Source: Nereocystis luetkeana | Lineage: Eukaryota > Sar > Phaeophyceae > Laminariales > Laminariaceae | NCBI GenBank assembly: GCA_031213475.1 | Contig: JARUPZ010000029.1 | Location: 7,899,290-7,963,289, forward strand | Reading direction: 5' to 3' | Length of the DNA stretch: 64,000 nucleotides | Shown: positions 19,501-31,500 of the stretch, in pieces | How the letters are laid out: each line of letters starts with the position of its first letter | Position numbering within the stretch: position 1 is the stretch's first letter | Position numbers and translations under genes: made by a program | The notes under the pieces: generated by a model | What the model was told of the DNA's origin: nothing | The model's database searches: none | What the model saw: only the letters and a program-made list of their open reading frames with translations

Positions 19501-22500
19501 ACCAAAACCAGAAAAAAACGCCATACGTGGGTTTCCATCCCATATCAAGCAGGTGTGGTATCTCTCTCACCCCACAAATGAAGCTCTTCTCGACCTCCAC
19601 CGCCTCCTTAATGATCGCCTTCACGGTCTCCCGGCTCGGCTTGTTCTCCAGGGAGTGGAACAGCTTGCACGCGAAGTCGCAGTGCAGCCCCTCGTCCCGG
19701 CTGATCATCTCGTTGCTGAAGGTCAGGCCTGGCATGAGACCGCGCTTCTTGAGCCAGAAAATCGCGCAGAAACTTCCCGAGAAGAATATTCCCTGCGTGG
19801 CGTTAGGGAGGCGGGGGGGGGGGGGGGGGGGGGGCGAAATAATCGGTAGGGTTGATTTTATGGAGGGCGAGAGGGCGAGTATTCCACGGTTGAAGCGGCA
19901 CAAGGTTAGCGCCATCAGGGTAAACAGTGTTATGGTGTCCACTCTATTACGGCGGACCATAATAAATAGGATACAATATTGTTAAAAAACTACCCTGGTA
20001 TCGAATTATACAGGTTTTTGTGTGTACCGTAGAGGCCCTATCTAAATATGCCCCCCCGTAATAGTATATATGTGGAGGCATTATTCGTACCCCTAGAAAG
20101 GAAATAAATGGGTATTTTTGTCCCACTTATTCAGCAGGCATAACGGGGACGCAAGCAAAATGAGGCTAAGCGCGTGTGAAATAAAAAGAAAAACTTTGCA
20201 AGAGGCGACCTGCAATTAAGTAATCGGTCCTTAACCGTTTTAGGATTGCAGCCCTGTTTTGGGGACAAAATACTTGTAACTAGTGTCGTTTGTCCCCAAA
20301 TCGGGACTGCAGCTCTAAAAGGGTTAAGGTCTGTACCACCCCCACCCTGCCGGCGGAATTAATATCAATCTTTTCTTTTTTCTTTTTTTTTTATCCTCCG
20401 GCGGATTGGTAAAAATAAAGCTCAAGCTCACCACACTTCCACGTAACCGTGTCGTGTGTCAATTTAACCTATAGCTCCCGTTACAACCTCAGCGTAAGCT
20501 GCTGTTACTACTGGCGCTTGAGCACGTTGAATCTGTACCACCCCCACCCTGCCGGCGGAATTCATAACAAATCGATAATAATGCGAGTGCATTGAACCAC
20601 GCCAATAATGATAATTGAGACACCAAACGTCGGCACCAACACCAACGCCTACCTGGTGCAAGCGACACCTACCACACCTGTCGCTCGCGAAGGTATTGCG
20701 TAAAATAGCAGGCGCTGGCTGAAGAGCGCGTCCGAGCGAAAGGAAGAAGAGGGGATAGACGATTAATTATCAATACACACCGGTGAATTGACAATACTCC
20801 TGCCGCTGTCACCCCCCAAAAAAAATGAAATAAAACAAAACAAAATAAAAGGTAACCCAAAACCCAAAAACAGTTGGGAAAGAAACAAGAAACGCTGGTG
20901 AGTAGAAACGCGAAAACATAGCACACATCGGACGGATAGATCATCATCTGCTGCCACTGCTACTATTGTAGACCATCTAGATCATCTATTCGCCTTTCTG
21001 AGATGCTGTGCGAGAGCGGTAAGATGCAGATCACACCCGGCGAAACACATGCGCACGCACAAGCAAGCAAGAGCCATGCCATAATGGCATATCTCTCACT
21101 CGGCACACACTGACGTGCAGTACTTAAAAGTAGATTGTGCGAATCATAGTGGGTATAGACCAGAGATCGGCTGCAGCTGCTGCCCCCAAGTACCTACACA
21201 GAAGCGGTGTGCCGATTTTAAGACCATCCGGTTTAAGGCCATAGCAGGGGGACATGACCAGGCAAGTCCACGCGTCACGAAAAAAAAAAAAACTACAGTA
21301 CGTGGAATTCGTATGGGATCCTTCTTTCAGCAGCAGTGATAGATAAAATACCGAAACGGGGATGAGACCACGTAAGTTGTCTCAACCCTTCGAAGACCGC
21401 AGTCCCGTTTGGTAGACGAAAGTACTTGGAATTCGACTGGTTTGTCCCCAAAAAACGGGACTGCGGTCCTAAACGGGCGGGTGTAAGGCCACGCGGTAGT
21501 CTGAAGGTGGATACACCGCTGTAGGTGTGTATACTCCGATCTGACTTTGACGTGATATCGTACGACAGAAAACAAAAGAGCCAGAAGAAAACGACGTAAA
21601 GCAAGCGGTGTGCTCCCTTTCACGACTCTCCCCCCCGGTCTGGACACAGTTGTTAACCGTTTTAGTACCGCAGTCCCGTTTCGGGGACAAACTGCTCGGA
21701 ATTTGACTGGTTTTGTCCCCAAAACGGGACTGCGGTTCTAAAACGGTTCAAGGGGTACTTCGAAGTACTTGAAAACAGAGTGGGATAATTGGTGCATGTA
21801 GAATAAAAAAAGGCTAAAGTTCCACGCTGCTGTCCCTATGAGGGCGGTTGCTCACCTCCACCGCGGCAAAGGCTATGAGTCTCTCCGCAAACGTAGCATC
21901 GCTTCCGATCCACCTCATGGCCCACTCGGCTGACATGCCGGGGATGCAAGAGGCAAAGAGGCAACTAATGTCATGAGCAAACACGATTAACAAACACAAC
22001 GAACAAAACACTAAACCATGCAACTATTACGGGGGACCATGGTTAATAGGACCAAACCTTGTTGGGAAAAATAGGGAAATGTATAGTTTTTTGTTTGTAC
22101 CGTAGGTCCTTTTTACTATGGTTCCCCGTACATACAAATAGCAAACCAATAAACAAGCAAAAATGAAACAACTACCAGGTGCCTGGTAACGAACAAACCA
22201 AGCGAACGGACGAGCACACCTGCCAAGCTGGCAGACAAACAAACAAAAACAAGAAACAAGAAAAACAACAAACAAACAACCATAGAGACCGAAACAAACA
22301 GCCATAGAGACCGAACACAACACAACAAACAACACAAACAAGAAAACGAACCGACGAACATCCAAACAAACAAACGAACAATCATACCACACACGGAGAG
22401 GCGGAGGGGGGGGCATGAAATAATTCGATGCGGGGCAGCGCTACAGTTTTCGCAGAAACGGTCAGACGAGGACGTCCAGGTTTCACGTCGTCCCCGTCGC

Positions 22501-25500
22501 TACAGCAGATCAAACACCACCACTATGCCCCAAAACACAAGGACATATCGGGTAATAATACAAACACCGAAGGTCCCTTTTTAATTTCCGGATATCGTAG
22601 TTTTTTCCTTTCTTTTTTGCTCATCCCATTCATTATCTTCGTACATCTTCTTCTCTCTCTCCTTCCAACTCGTAACTCAGATCCGGGGTCACATAGCAGG
22701 CTCTTCTACCCCCTTCCCGCCACGGTACGTGCCTTCATTTTTATCGCGAGAAGATTTCAGCATTTTTCTTCCCTCGTCGACTCGCATCGAATTGTGCCTA
22801 CCCACGCTGCAAGGCGCTCTCAACAAATGAATCCCTTCGATTTTTATTTTTGCAAATAAAGTCAAATGTCCGACCCACCTGGGGCTCGAACCCAGGATTC
22901 AAACACAAGTAGAATTCGAGGTTAACCACTTGAACCACCGGGGCGACCGGCCTGCAAGGTACTGGCTACTGAATAGCGCACGGCGCTTCGGCGAATGCTT
23001 CTCGGTCCGAGCACTTTATCAAACTTTCAGGCAATACGCCTCTGGAAACAAGACTTGACCCTTTGAGGGCAAAACCGAAGTCCCATTTCGGGTACATACC
23101 AGTCAAAATCATGAGTACTTTGTCCTCAAAACGGGACTGCAGTCCCAAAACACTCGGCACACAATGGTCGGCTTGGCTCACCCTTCTGCTGGACGCACGG
23201 GATGTTGTTGTAGGCGTTGAAGAGGTTATCTCGCGCCTCCCGGTCCTTGATGTATGTGTCAAGTAGGAGGGCGTACCTGCTCGTTTCCACGATACAAAGA
23301 AAATAAACGAGTGGGCTCGTAATGGCTGGTGAGCGGAATAAAAAAAAACACACACACACATTGGACAGGTCAAGATCCAGACGACGATCAAAGTGGATCA
23401 CGCTCGAGTATCACGATCTAGTATCACGATCTGTTACTAGCAATATCTAGATCACGATGTACTATCACGATCTAAGATATTATCTTTGCTTTTTGTGATG
23501 TACCGTACGTGTCCCCAACACCCGGGCGCGTATCTGCTCGCTCGTTTTGGCGATAAACAAAAAAAAACTTCGTGGACGCAGTCTTTTGGAGAAAAGCTAG
23601 AAACCGAAATGATAGGGAAAAGAGGCTCACTCCGATCGAGTGTCCTCATCAAAAATTCAATTTTCGAATCGTACCCTTTAAAGAACGGGCGATCGGCTAA
23701 AATAACATAGTTTCTAGTGTACCTGGTAACTAAAACTACGTTATATACAGCAGAGTAGGGGTGGGTTGCACTGTTTACCCCAGATATTACTGTAGGCTGC
23801 ATGTACATCGTACCCCCAGCACCTTTCCATGTGTCGGCATCCCGACACTTTGCATCTCTCACTTTTCAGCGTCAATTCCGTCTTCTACGTACATCCGCAC
23901 ACATCGTGGCTGTCATCCGGTGTCGCCGAGCTAGTGAAACTTAAGTGCCCATCAATAACTGCGATAACCCTACACCAGTCATGCACAACACATTCGAAGA
24001 AAAACAAAAAAAATCAGCTGTAAGATGTAAAAAAAAAAACTTGAATACTCATTTTTGCAAGCTTAGTGCGATACGCATACCAATGATACCACCATTGCTA
24101 CTGCTACTATTACGGGGGACCAGAGTAAATAGGACCTACGGTACGCACAAAAAACTAAATATTTCGCTGTTTGTACTCACAAAATTTGGTCCTATTTACT
24201 ACGGTCCCCCGTAATATGATCAAACCGTCCTACGGGGCGTGTATGTGTGTATCGATTAATACCTGGCATGCAGCGGCACAATAGCAGTGCTGATACTTAC
24301 CCTGGTACCACTCTGTCCCGAAATATAACGACATCTTCTAGCTTGATATTCAATGTAAAAGGTTGTTCTAAATTTAGGGACAGAGTGGTATCACATTATC
24401 GAAGCTGTTGTTTGTCTGCCTGTTCCGCCGCGCTCACATTTCCTGGTGGATCGATTCCATGGCGATCTGGAAGCCGTAGAAACACCGAGCCTCGGGCAGC
24501 TGCACTTCCTGGCTAAACCTCTCAACCTATCAAGAAAGTCACGTCAGGAAAAATGTAACGGCACGTCACGAGCCGTCACGAAACGAAACAAAAACCAAAC
24601 GCCACCACGCGTCACGAAACGTCACCACACACCACACACCACATGCCACGCCGCGCCACGAAACGTCACGAAACGTCGCGAAACGTCACGCCACGCCGCG
24701 AAACGAAACAATAACAAACGTCAGGACACGTCACGAAATGTCACGCCATGCCACGAAACGAAACGACAACAAACGTCGCGACACGTCACGAAATGTCTAC
24801 GACGCGTCACGAACCGTCACGAAACGTCGCGAAATGTCACGACACGCTACGAAACGAGACAATACGGAATACCACGACACGAGACGTCACACGAAACGTC
24901 AAGGTACTCCCGAAACGCCACCAAACGTCACAAAGCAGCACACCAGATTTAGCTGTCAGGCAGGGAGGGGGGACTGCAACAGAAGGTCACACTAACTTGC
25001 AAGCATCAGCGTTCAGTTAACTCGACCTCCGGCCACTGCCAAGGGTGCATCGCAGCCGAACAGCTATCGCGGACAAGCGCGTGAACAGAGCAAGCGTGTG
25101 CCGACATGCACGGTTGCTCACCGAGGCGTTCTACGATAGAGGTCCACCCTAAACTTTCTGAGGCTGCACACGTGAGGAGCTCCATACCTCACCCGAAAAC
25201 TGACTTCAGCAAAAAAAAAAATGCATCCCGATGACTAATCCCGTGGCTCAAGTATACAAAAACGTCATTTTCGGAACAAGGTTGGCAATACAACGATTTT
25301 GGGTTAAGGAACCCCGTCATTCAGAAACAAAATAGCGGAATTGTGCTATCTCTATCGTAGAACACGTCCACCACGACCCTCCTCCGTCATGACTCCGCCG
25401 TTACCCGCTAACAAGGCCGATACCATGCTCGCGAAAGACAGCTCACCAACTTATCCATGACCATTCCGCCCCCCAGTCCCAAACAAGGCCAACACCATGC

Positions 25501-28500
25501 TAATGAATGCGCACCATGTTCTCCATCTGTATTCCGTAGCTAGCCAAAGAAATATGTCCAAGATCACGCTAATGGCTGCTCATCAAGTTCCCCATCACCA
25601 CTCCGTAGCTATTGGCAAAGGAAGAAGGCCGAGACCGTGCTAACGGATGCTCATCATGGTCTCCGTCACGATTTTCTATCACGGGGGACCATAGTTAATA
25701 GGACCTGTGGTACACATAAAAACCTATATATTTAACCATTTCTACTATCAATATTTGGTCCTATTACCCATGTTTCCCCTGTAATAGCTAGCCAAAGAAA
25801 GAGGACCCAGACCATGCTCTACTGCGATGAGTGCTCACCAAGTTCTCCATCACGATCCCGTCGCTCGCCGCGAAGAAGGCCAATACCATGCTGATGAAGT
25901 GCTGCTCGTTGCCCGTCAACGCCTCCCAGTCGCGAGAGTCCTGGGGCGTCCACGAAACGGCAGTAAAAAGCCAAGGCGCCCTCTTTAAACTCTTCGCCTA
26001 CTACAAAATAGTTTCCACTTCAAATTCCGAGTGGTTTTCTTAAGTCCTGGGTGCATTTTTCACTGCAATACGAAAGGGGCAGATTCCAAGTGGTTTTCTT
26101 AAGACCTGGGTGCATTTTTCACTGCGATACGAAAGGGGAAAATTCCGAGTGGTTTTCTTAAGACCTGGGTGCATTTGTCACTGCAATACGAAAGGGGGAC
26201 ATTATCCAAAAAAAAAAAAGTCTCGTCGATCCCCGGTGTACTCTAAATATGATACCTGGTCTATGCTACTACTGTTAATCACTTCATACGTGGTATACCA
26301 AGCATAATACTCGTACATGCTGTATTGATATGTACGTGGTACGTATTACGCATGAAAGTCGAAGTGTAGGGTATGTATACTGTAGACCATCTCCAGGGTT
26401 TGGTTCGAAATACCAGGTTACCGGGTACGAGTAGTACTAAAGTATCAGGGAGTTTTCTTTTTCTTTTTCCTCCTGACGTAATTTTCCGCTCCTGGTGCCT
26501 TTCGTACCGCAGTTCCGTGTTGGGGACAAACTACTTGGAATTTGACTGGTTTGTCCCCCAAACGGGGCTCCACTGCTAGAGGGGTTGAAAATATATGGAA
26601 GCCTGCCCTGCGACCACGGACTGCGTTGAAACGGTGAGATTAACCATTTTAGAGCCGCAGTCCCGTTTTGGGTAGAAACCAGTCAAAGTTCAAGTAGTTT
26701 GTCCCCGAAACGGGACTGCGGTTTTAGAAGGGTTAACGTGAGAACAACACCGATGAGGAAAATGAAACGCCAAAATCTAACCCCCTGTAGCTCGGTGCGA
26801 TGGTTGAAGAAGATTCATTTCAGTGGCGGCGACCAAAGCACCGGGAAGAAACTGCGTCATGCAGTCATACTATCCGCCCGACGTTCAAGATTTCGAAAAA
26901 AAAAAAAAAAAAAAAGGCCCAAAACCGACGGAAATGCCGATGTCGTCGAAAAGTTGGGCCAATCTTTGGAAGCATTGCGAAACCTTGCTCTCTCGTGGAA
27001 ATAGTGCGGAGCTGTTACCATTGACTGAGCCACTTTCATAGATCTTCTTGATGATTCCGCCAGACGTTGTATCATATTTGTCAGTATGTTACTGCCTATC
27101 TTCGTTGTGGCGCTCACGGTGAAGAAAGCCTCTCGCGCAGAAAACCGGGGACTGACGACAAAAAGAAGTTTTGAAAGCAGTCCACGCGTGACGCACGGCG
27201 CACACCGACACACACACACGCGTGGCGCACGGAACACAGCCGTACGGTACTTGTAGTGGGATACTATTTACAGAAATAGGAAAGGATGCATCGAAGGAAG
27301 GGTTGGAGCCCTTGTCCACACTCGGCTGCCCACGAACATCGCACTGCAGCATCAGCAGCAGTAGCAGCGTTGCCATACCTGTGGCTGCATGCATGCACCA
27401 CACAGCAGCAGAGACCTCCAGCTCGACAGATCGCAAAATCCGATAAAAATGCAACTACAGAGTAGAAAACCGCAGCAAAGCAGCGCGGACAAACTACCGC
27501 ACACGCGCGATGTTGCTTGCTGCTCTGCTGGCGGGCGGCAGGCGAGTATAGCGTTGTAGCCAGCTGGTGGCAGCACGCACCCTGCACTGCGCGTATGCTT
27601 TTTTTTATCTGTGGTGTCCGGGTTGCGTTACACAATAAAAAATAAAAAAAAACGTGAAAAAAATATACCTGGTAGATGTTATCTCTGCGGGGATCGAACT
27701 CCCGCCGTCAAGCCCAGAATCGGGCATCGTGACGATTTGACCATAGTACGAAAGATTCATATTATTATTTTTAGCGCCGGCGCACCCACGGGGCGCACAG
27801 ACACCGGAGCGATGATGGATGACGGATCGCAGCCTCCGATAAAGCAACCAGCCACAGCAGTACACCGCACGCGCGTGGTGTTTCTGGCCGCTGCTTGTAC
27901 CGCTGGGCGGGGCTGTAACGCTGTTTGTCTTCTCCGCGTTGAATCTGCTGTCTATAGCCAGTAGATGTCTGGTGTGTTCTATGTATATATGCGTCCATAT
28001 GAGCAAGAAACACAAAAGTTCGGAAGTAGAAGGACCGTTGGCGTACTATTAATAATAATTAATCCAAACGGTGCTTGCATTTCCATCCAGAGTTAGCGCG
28101 GGTCTTGTCGCACACACCAGCAGCGAATATAGATACATGGTGGAGTACGGATCGCAGTCTCCGACAAACACAACTCGCCACAGCAGTACAGCGCTGATGG
28201 GTGTCACACGCACGGTGTTGCCAGCTGGTGCTTATGGGTAGCAGCGTTGCAATGGTGTGCCCTCTGACTGTTGTTTACCTGGTACATGTCTGGGCTGTGT
28301 GCTCGTGAAAGGGCAAAACGCTAACGAAATTTCAACGGTACGTACGTACAAAATAACGCCTCTCGTACTGAAACCAGGGATATCGTCCCATCCACTCCGG
28401 CCGAAAGACAAAATGAGGGCTTGCCACACGCTTCAGATTGCACGGATTGCGCCCGGATGTCGAACATTGTATCCGGACGGGCTTCCGGTGTCGACTGTTT

Positions 28501-31500
28501 AGGGTCATTCTTATCGGAGAGTTTTTTTTTCCCATAATTCCAGCAAAAAAAATCGCGCAATTTTTCAATCTTCCATATTTTCCTGATTTTTTTCTTCAAA
28601 ATACGTGAAATTCAACCAACTTGATTTTTTTCCTTCTGGAGAATTTCACGAATAGTGACAGAACGCCTCCGTATATTGATGCATATCTCCAATTATTTCC
28701 AAACTTTGGAAATCATGGAAAACAAGCTCTCCGATAAGAATGAGCCTCAGTGTTTCGCCAGAAAATGCTCGTGCGAAAAGAGATACGTCCGAAAAAGTAC
28801 AAAAAATCACAAAGAAAACTACACCTATAGTGCATCAATGTATCTAAGATATTCAGGGTATACTTTCGAAGGATGTGCTCAATGCATCAACTAAGCGCAC
28901 GCATGTAAACGACGGCCGTAAACGCAGCAGTACATACCTGGCTCAGGTCCACCTCTTCGACCGTCCAGAAGCTAGCCTTTGCCTTTTTGTACATGTCCCA
29001 CAGCTCCGGGTGCTTGATCGGAAACAGCACAAACCGAGACGGATCCGACCGACAGATGGGCTCCACGAACCGCACCCCTCTCGCGCTAGCCTCCTCCGCC
29101 GCCTCTACCGCCGACCCGACACTAACCCCCGCCCCTCCCCTCTCCAACGAAGCCTCGCTAGAAACCTCTGAAAATGGCGAACCCCGGGACGACGAGCCCT
29201 CCAATTCCGAAACTATCTCGCCGCGTTTTCGTGCCACCGCGGAAGCGGACGGTTTCGAAGCTGTTGGTTCTGGTGTAACCGTCGGCAACGACTCTACGTC
29301 ATTTTTCGTGGTGGTGGCGGCGGCGGCGATTCCAGCAGCCCCATCGTCAGGGTTTCCCAACGCCACCTCTCCTGCCTCAACCTTCCCCGACGCTCTGTCC
29401 CCTGTCCAGCTCCTTGCCCCCGCCTGGGCCTTGGTTGGCCGCGGCCGTTCCGCCCAATGGTTTGCCGGCTGAGCTGGTCGGAGGGACTCTGTGGAGGGCG
29501 GCACCGCATCAGAAACGCCGCCTTCGCAGTGACCACTGTCGGCTACGGAGGATGGTGGAGCTCGCGCCGCCGCGCTTGCTCTCCGCACCTGGTTCGCATG
29601 TACGACGTAAATTCATTAATCAGTTCAGGTGCTACGTATTAGTCTATATACCAGGTAATGTATTTGTGTAACACGTGTTGAATCAGAGTGTGCTTATTTA
29701 GGTTAGGTGGAGCGGTTGCTAGAGAAAGAGTATTTTTTTCTACCAGGTACCTAATACAGGAGTTACGAAGGATGCCGTTGGTATGTTGACTATCGTATCA
29801 TAATTCTACCACCAGGTATGATACTGGCAATAATAATATTGTCCATGCATAAAAAATTGTAGTTAGAATAGTATCTGTATGATATGTACCAGGTACCAAA
29901 ACAAAAAGTTGGCTGCATTGCACCTTGTAGTCGTTGCTTATGGTGGTTTGTTGTCGAACGTAGTGAAGGAAATCTCTTTTGGTACGTGATTAGTGCGATC
30001 GTGCGGGAGGCACCGACTTCACCAGTCCTCCCACGGCACGCAATGCACTACATGCGGCAAGGCGAAACATGGAGTGTGTGCTCCTTTGACGCCTGGTACT
30101 CGTACCAGGTATGTTGTATCAGGTAGCGGTGGCCACCCTTACCTTTTGCGCATGGCTCTGATATATCACCGGAGAGCGCCATCCTATAGCGCCGTACTGC
30201 TGTATTCTCTACCAGGTATAAATAGATCACCTCTCGACTCTGTGCTCAACCTTCGTCATCATGGTAACCACGATAAATATCACGATACTCCTGGTGTGTT
30301 AAGCAAAGCGACGACTGCTGTACGACGCACTATTATAACACTCGAAAGGCCGGAAAGGCGTGGGCAACGGTCGAACTCCCATTTCAACCAAGAAGCACGC
30401 GACCTTCCGCTACTTCACGCACCGCGCACCATCACACATGTGGGGGATGAACCCATCATCCATGATTTATCACGAGCACTATCAAAGAATGAAAGGTGAA
30501 ACATGCAGGACGAGGGGGAAGACACACCGCGAACACTTGGAGGGCAAGCTCGCTCTTGTAGCAGACAGCACGGAATGTACGGTACCACATATACCCCTCG
30601 CACGCAGCGTGCTCCGAACAAAACAAGAAAATCATGACATTTTGTAATTTGTACCACCGCTGTCAGCCGGTACTGGGTGCCGATGTGCCCATGGGCTAGT
30701 AGGTATATACTGCCATCAGCTATCACAACACCCATGGGTGTGTTCATCACAAATGAAGAAAAAGAGGAACTCGGACTGGAAAAACGTCGAAAAAAATGAC
30801 GATTACAGCATCGCCCAAGGGCAGACGAAACACCTACAGCAGTAGCCCAAAAGGCTGTGCTAGACTAGCGGATGTAAAGCGACGACTGCAGCATCGCCCA
30901 CAGGCTCACGAACCACCTTCGTATAACCCAAAAGGCTGTGTTAGGGTCATTCTTATCGGAGAGCTTTTTTTCCAAATTTTTGACATTTTTTTCGCGCAAG
31001 TGTTCAATCTTCCATATTTTCCTGTTTTAGTTTTCCAAATATTGGAATGTTAACGACCTTGATATTTTTGGTTCTGGAGAATTTCACGAATAGTGACAGA
31101 ACGCCTCCGTATATTGATACATATCTCCAATTATTTCCAAACTTTGGAAATTATGGAAAAAACGCTCTCCGATAAGAATGAACCTTAGACTAGCGGATGT
31201 GTCCGAACTGGAAGTGTCAGGAACTGCACGACAAAGCGTGCAGTTTGGTGATACTGCTGTAGTCTACATGCGCACTCGTACTGCGCCTTGGCTTTCCTAG
31301 ACTACCTGGTACCTGGTATTCATTATGAGATCGCACTCCCTCGTCATTATCTTGGTCGCTAAAGGGATGCAAGTCAAAACGGTTCTTTCGGACACGAGAT
31401 ACCCATCGATATCCTGCACACCCCAGCGTCCATGCCGATGATTGTTCATGCTTGAAAGGATATAAAGATACAAGCTCTTTGGTCATAAAGTATGACCCGG

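Noticed and set aside
22860..22952. A functional tRNA gene on the minus strand
   Set aside because: The head of the SINE has both Pol III boxes but no proper anticodon arm, and the same sequence recurs in every young copy.
28987..29472. A 161-codon plus-strand frame
   Set aside because: Antisense to RNR2 exon 2; GC-rich coding sequence often leaves the opposite strand open.
30655..30750. Promoter or gene between RNR2 exons 1 and 2
   Set aside because: Only short frames and TACCWGGTA scars are present; no family match.
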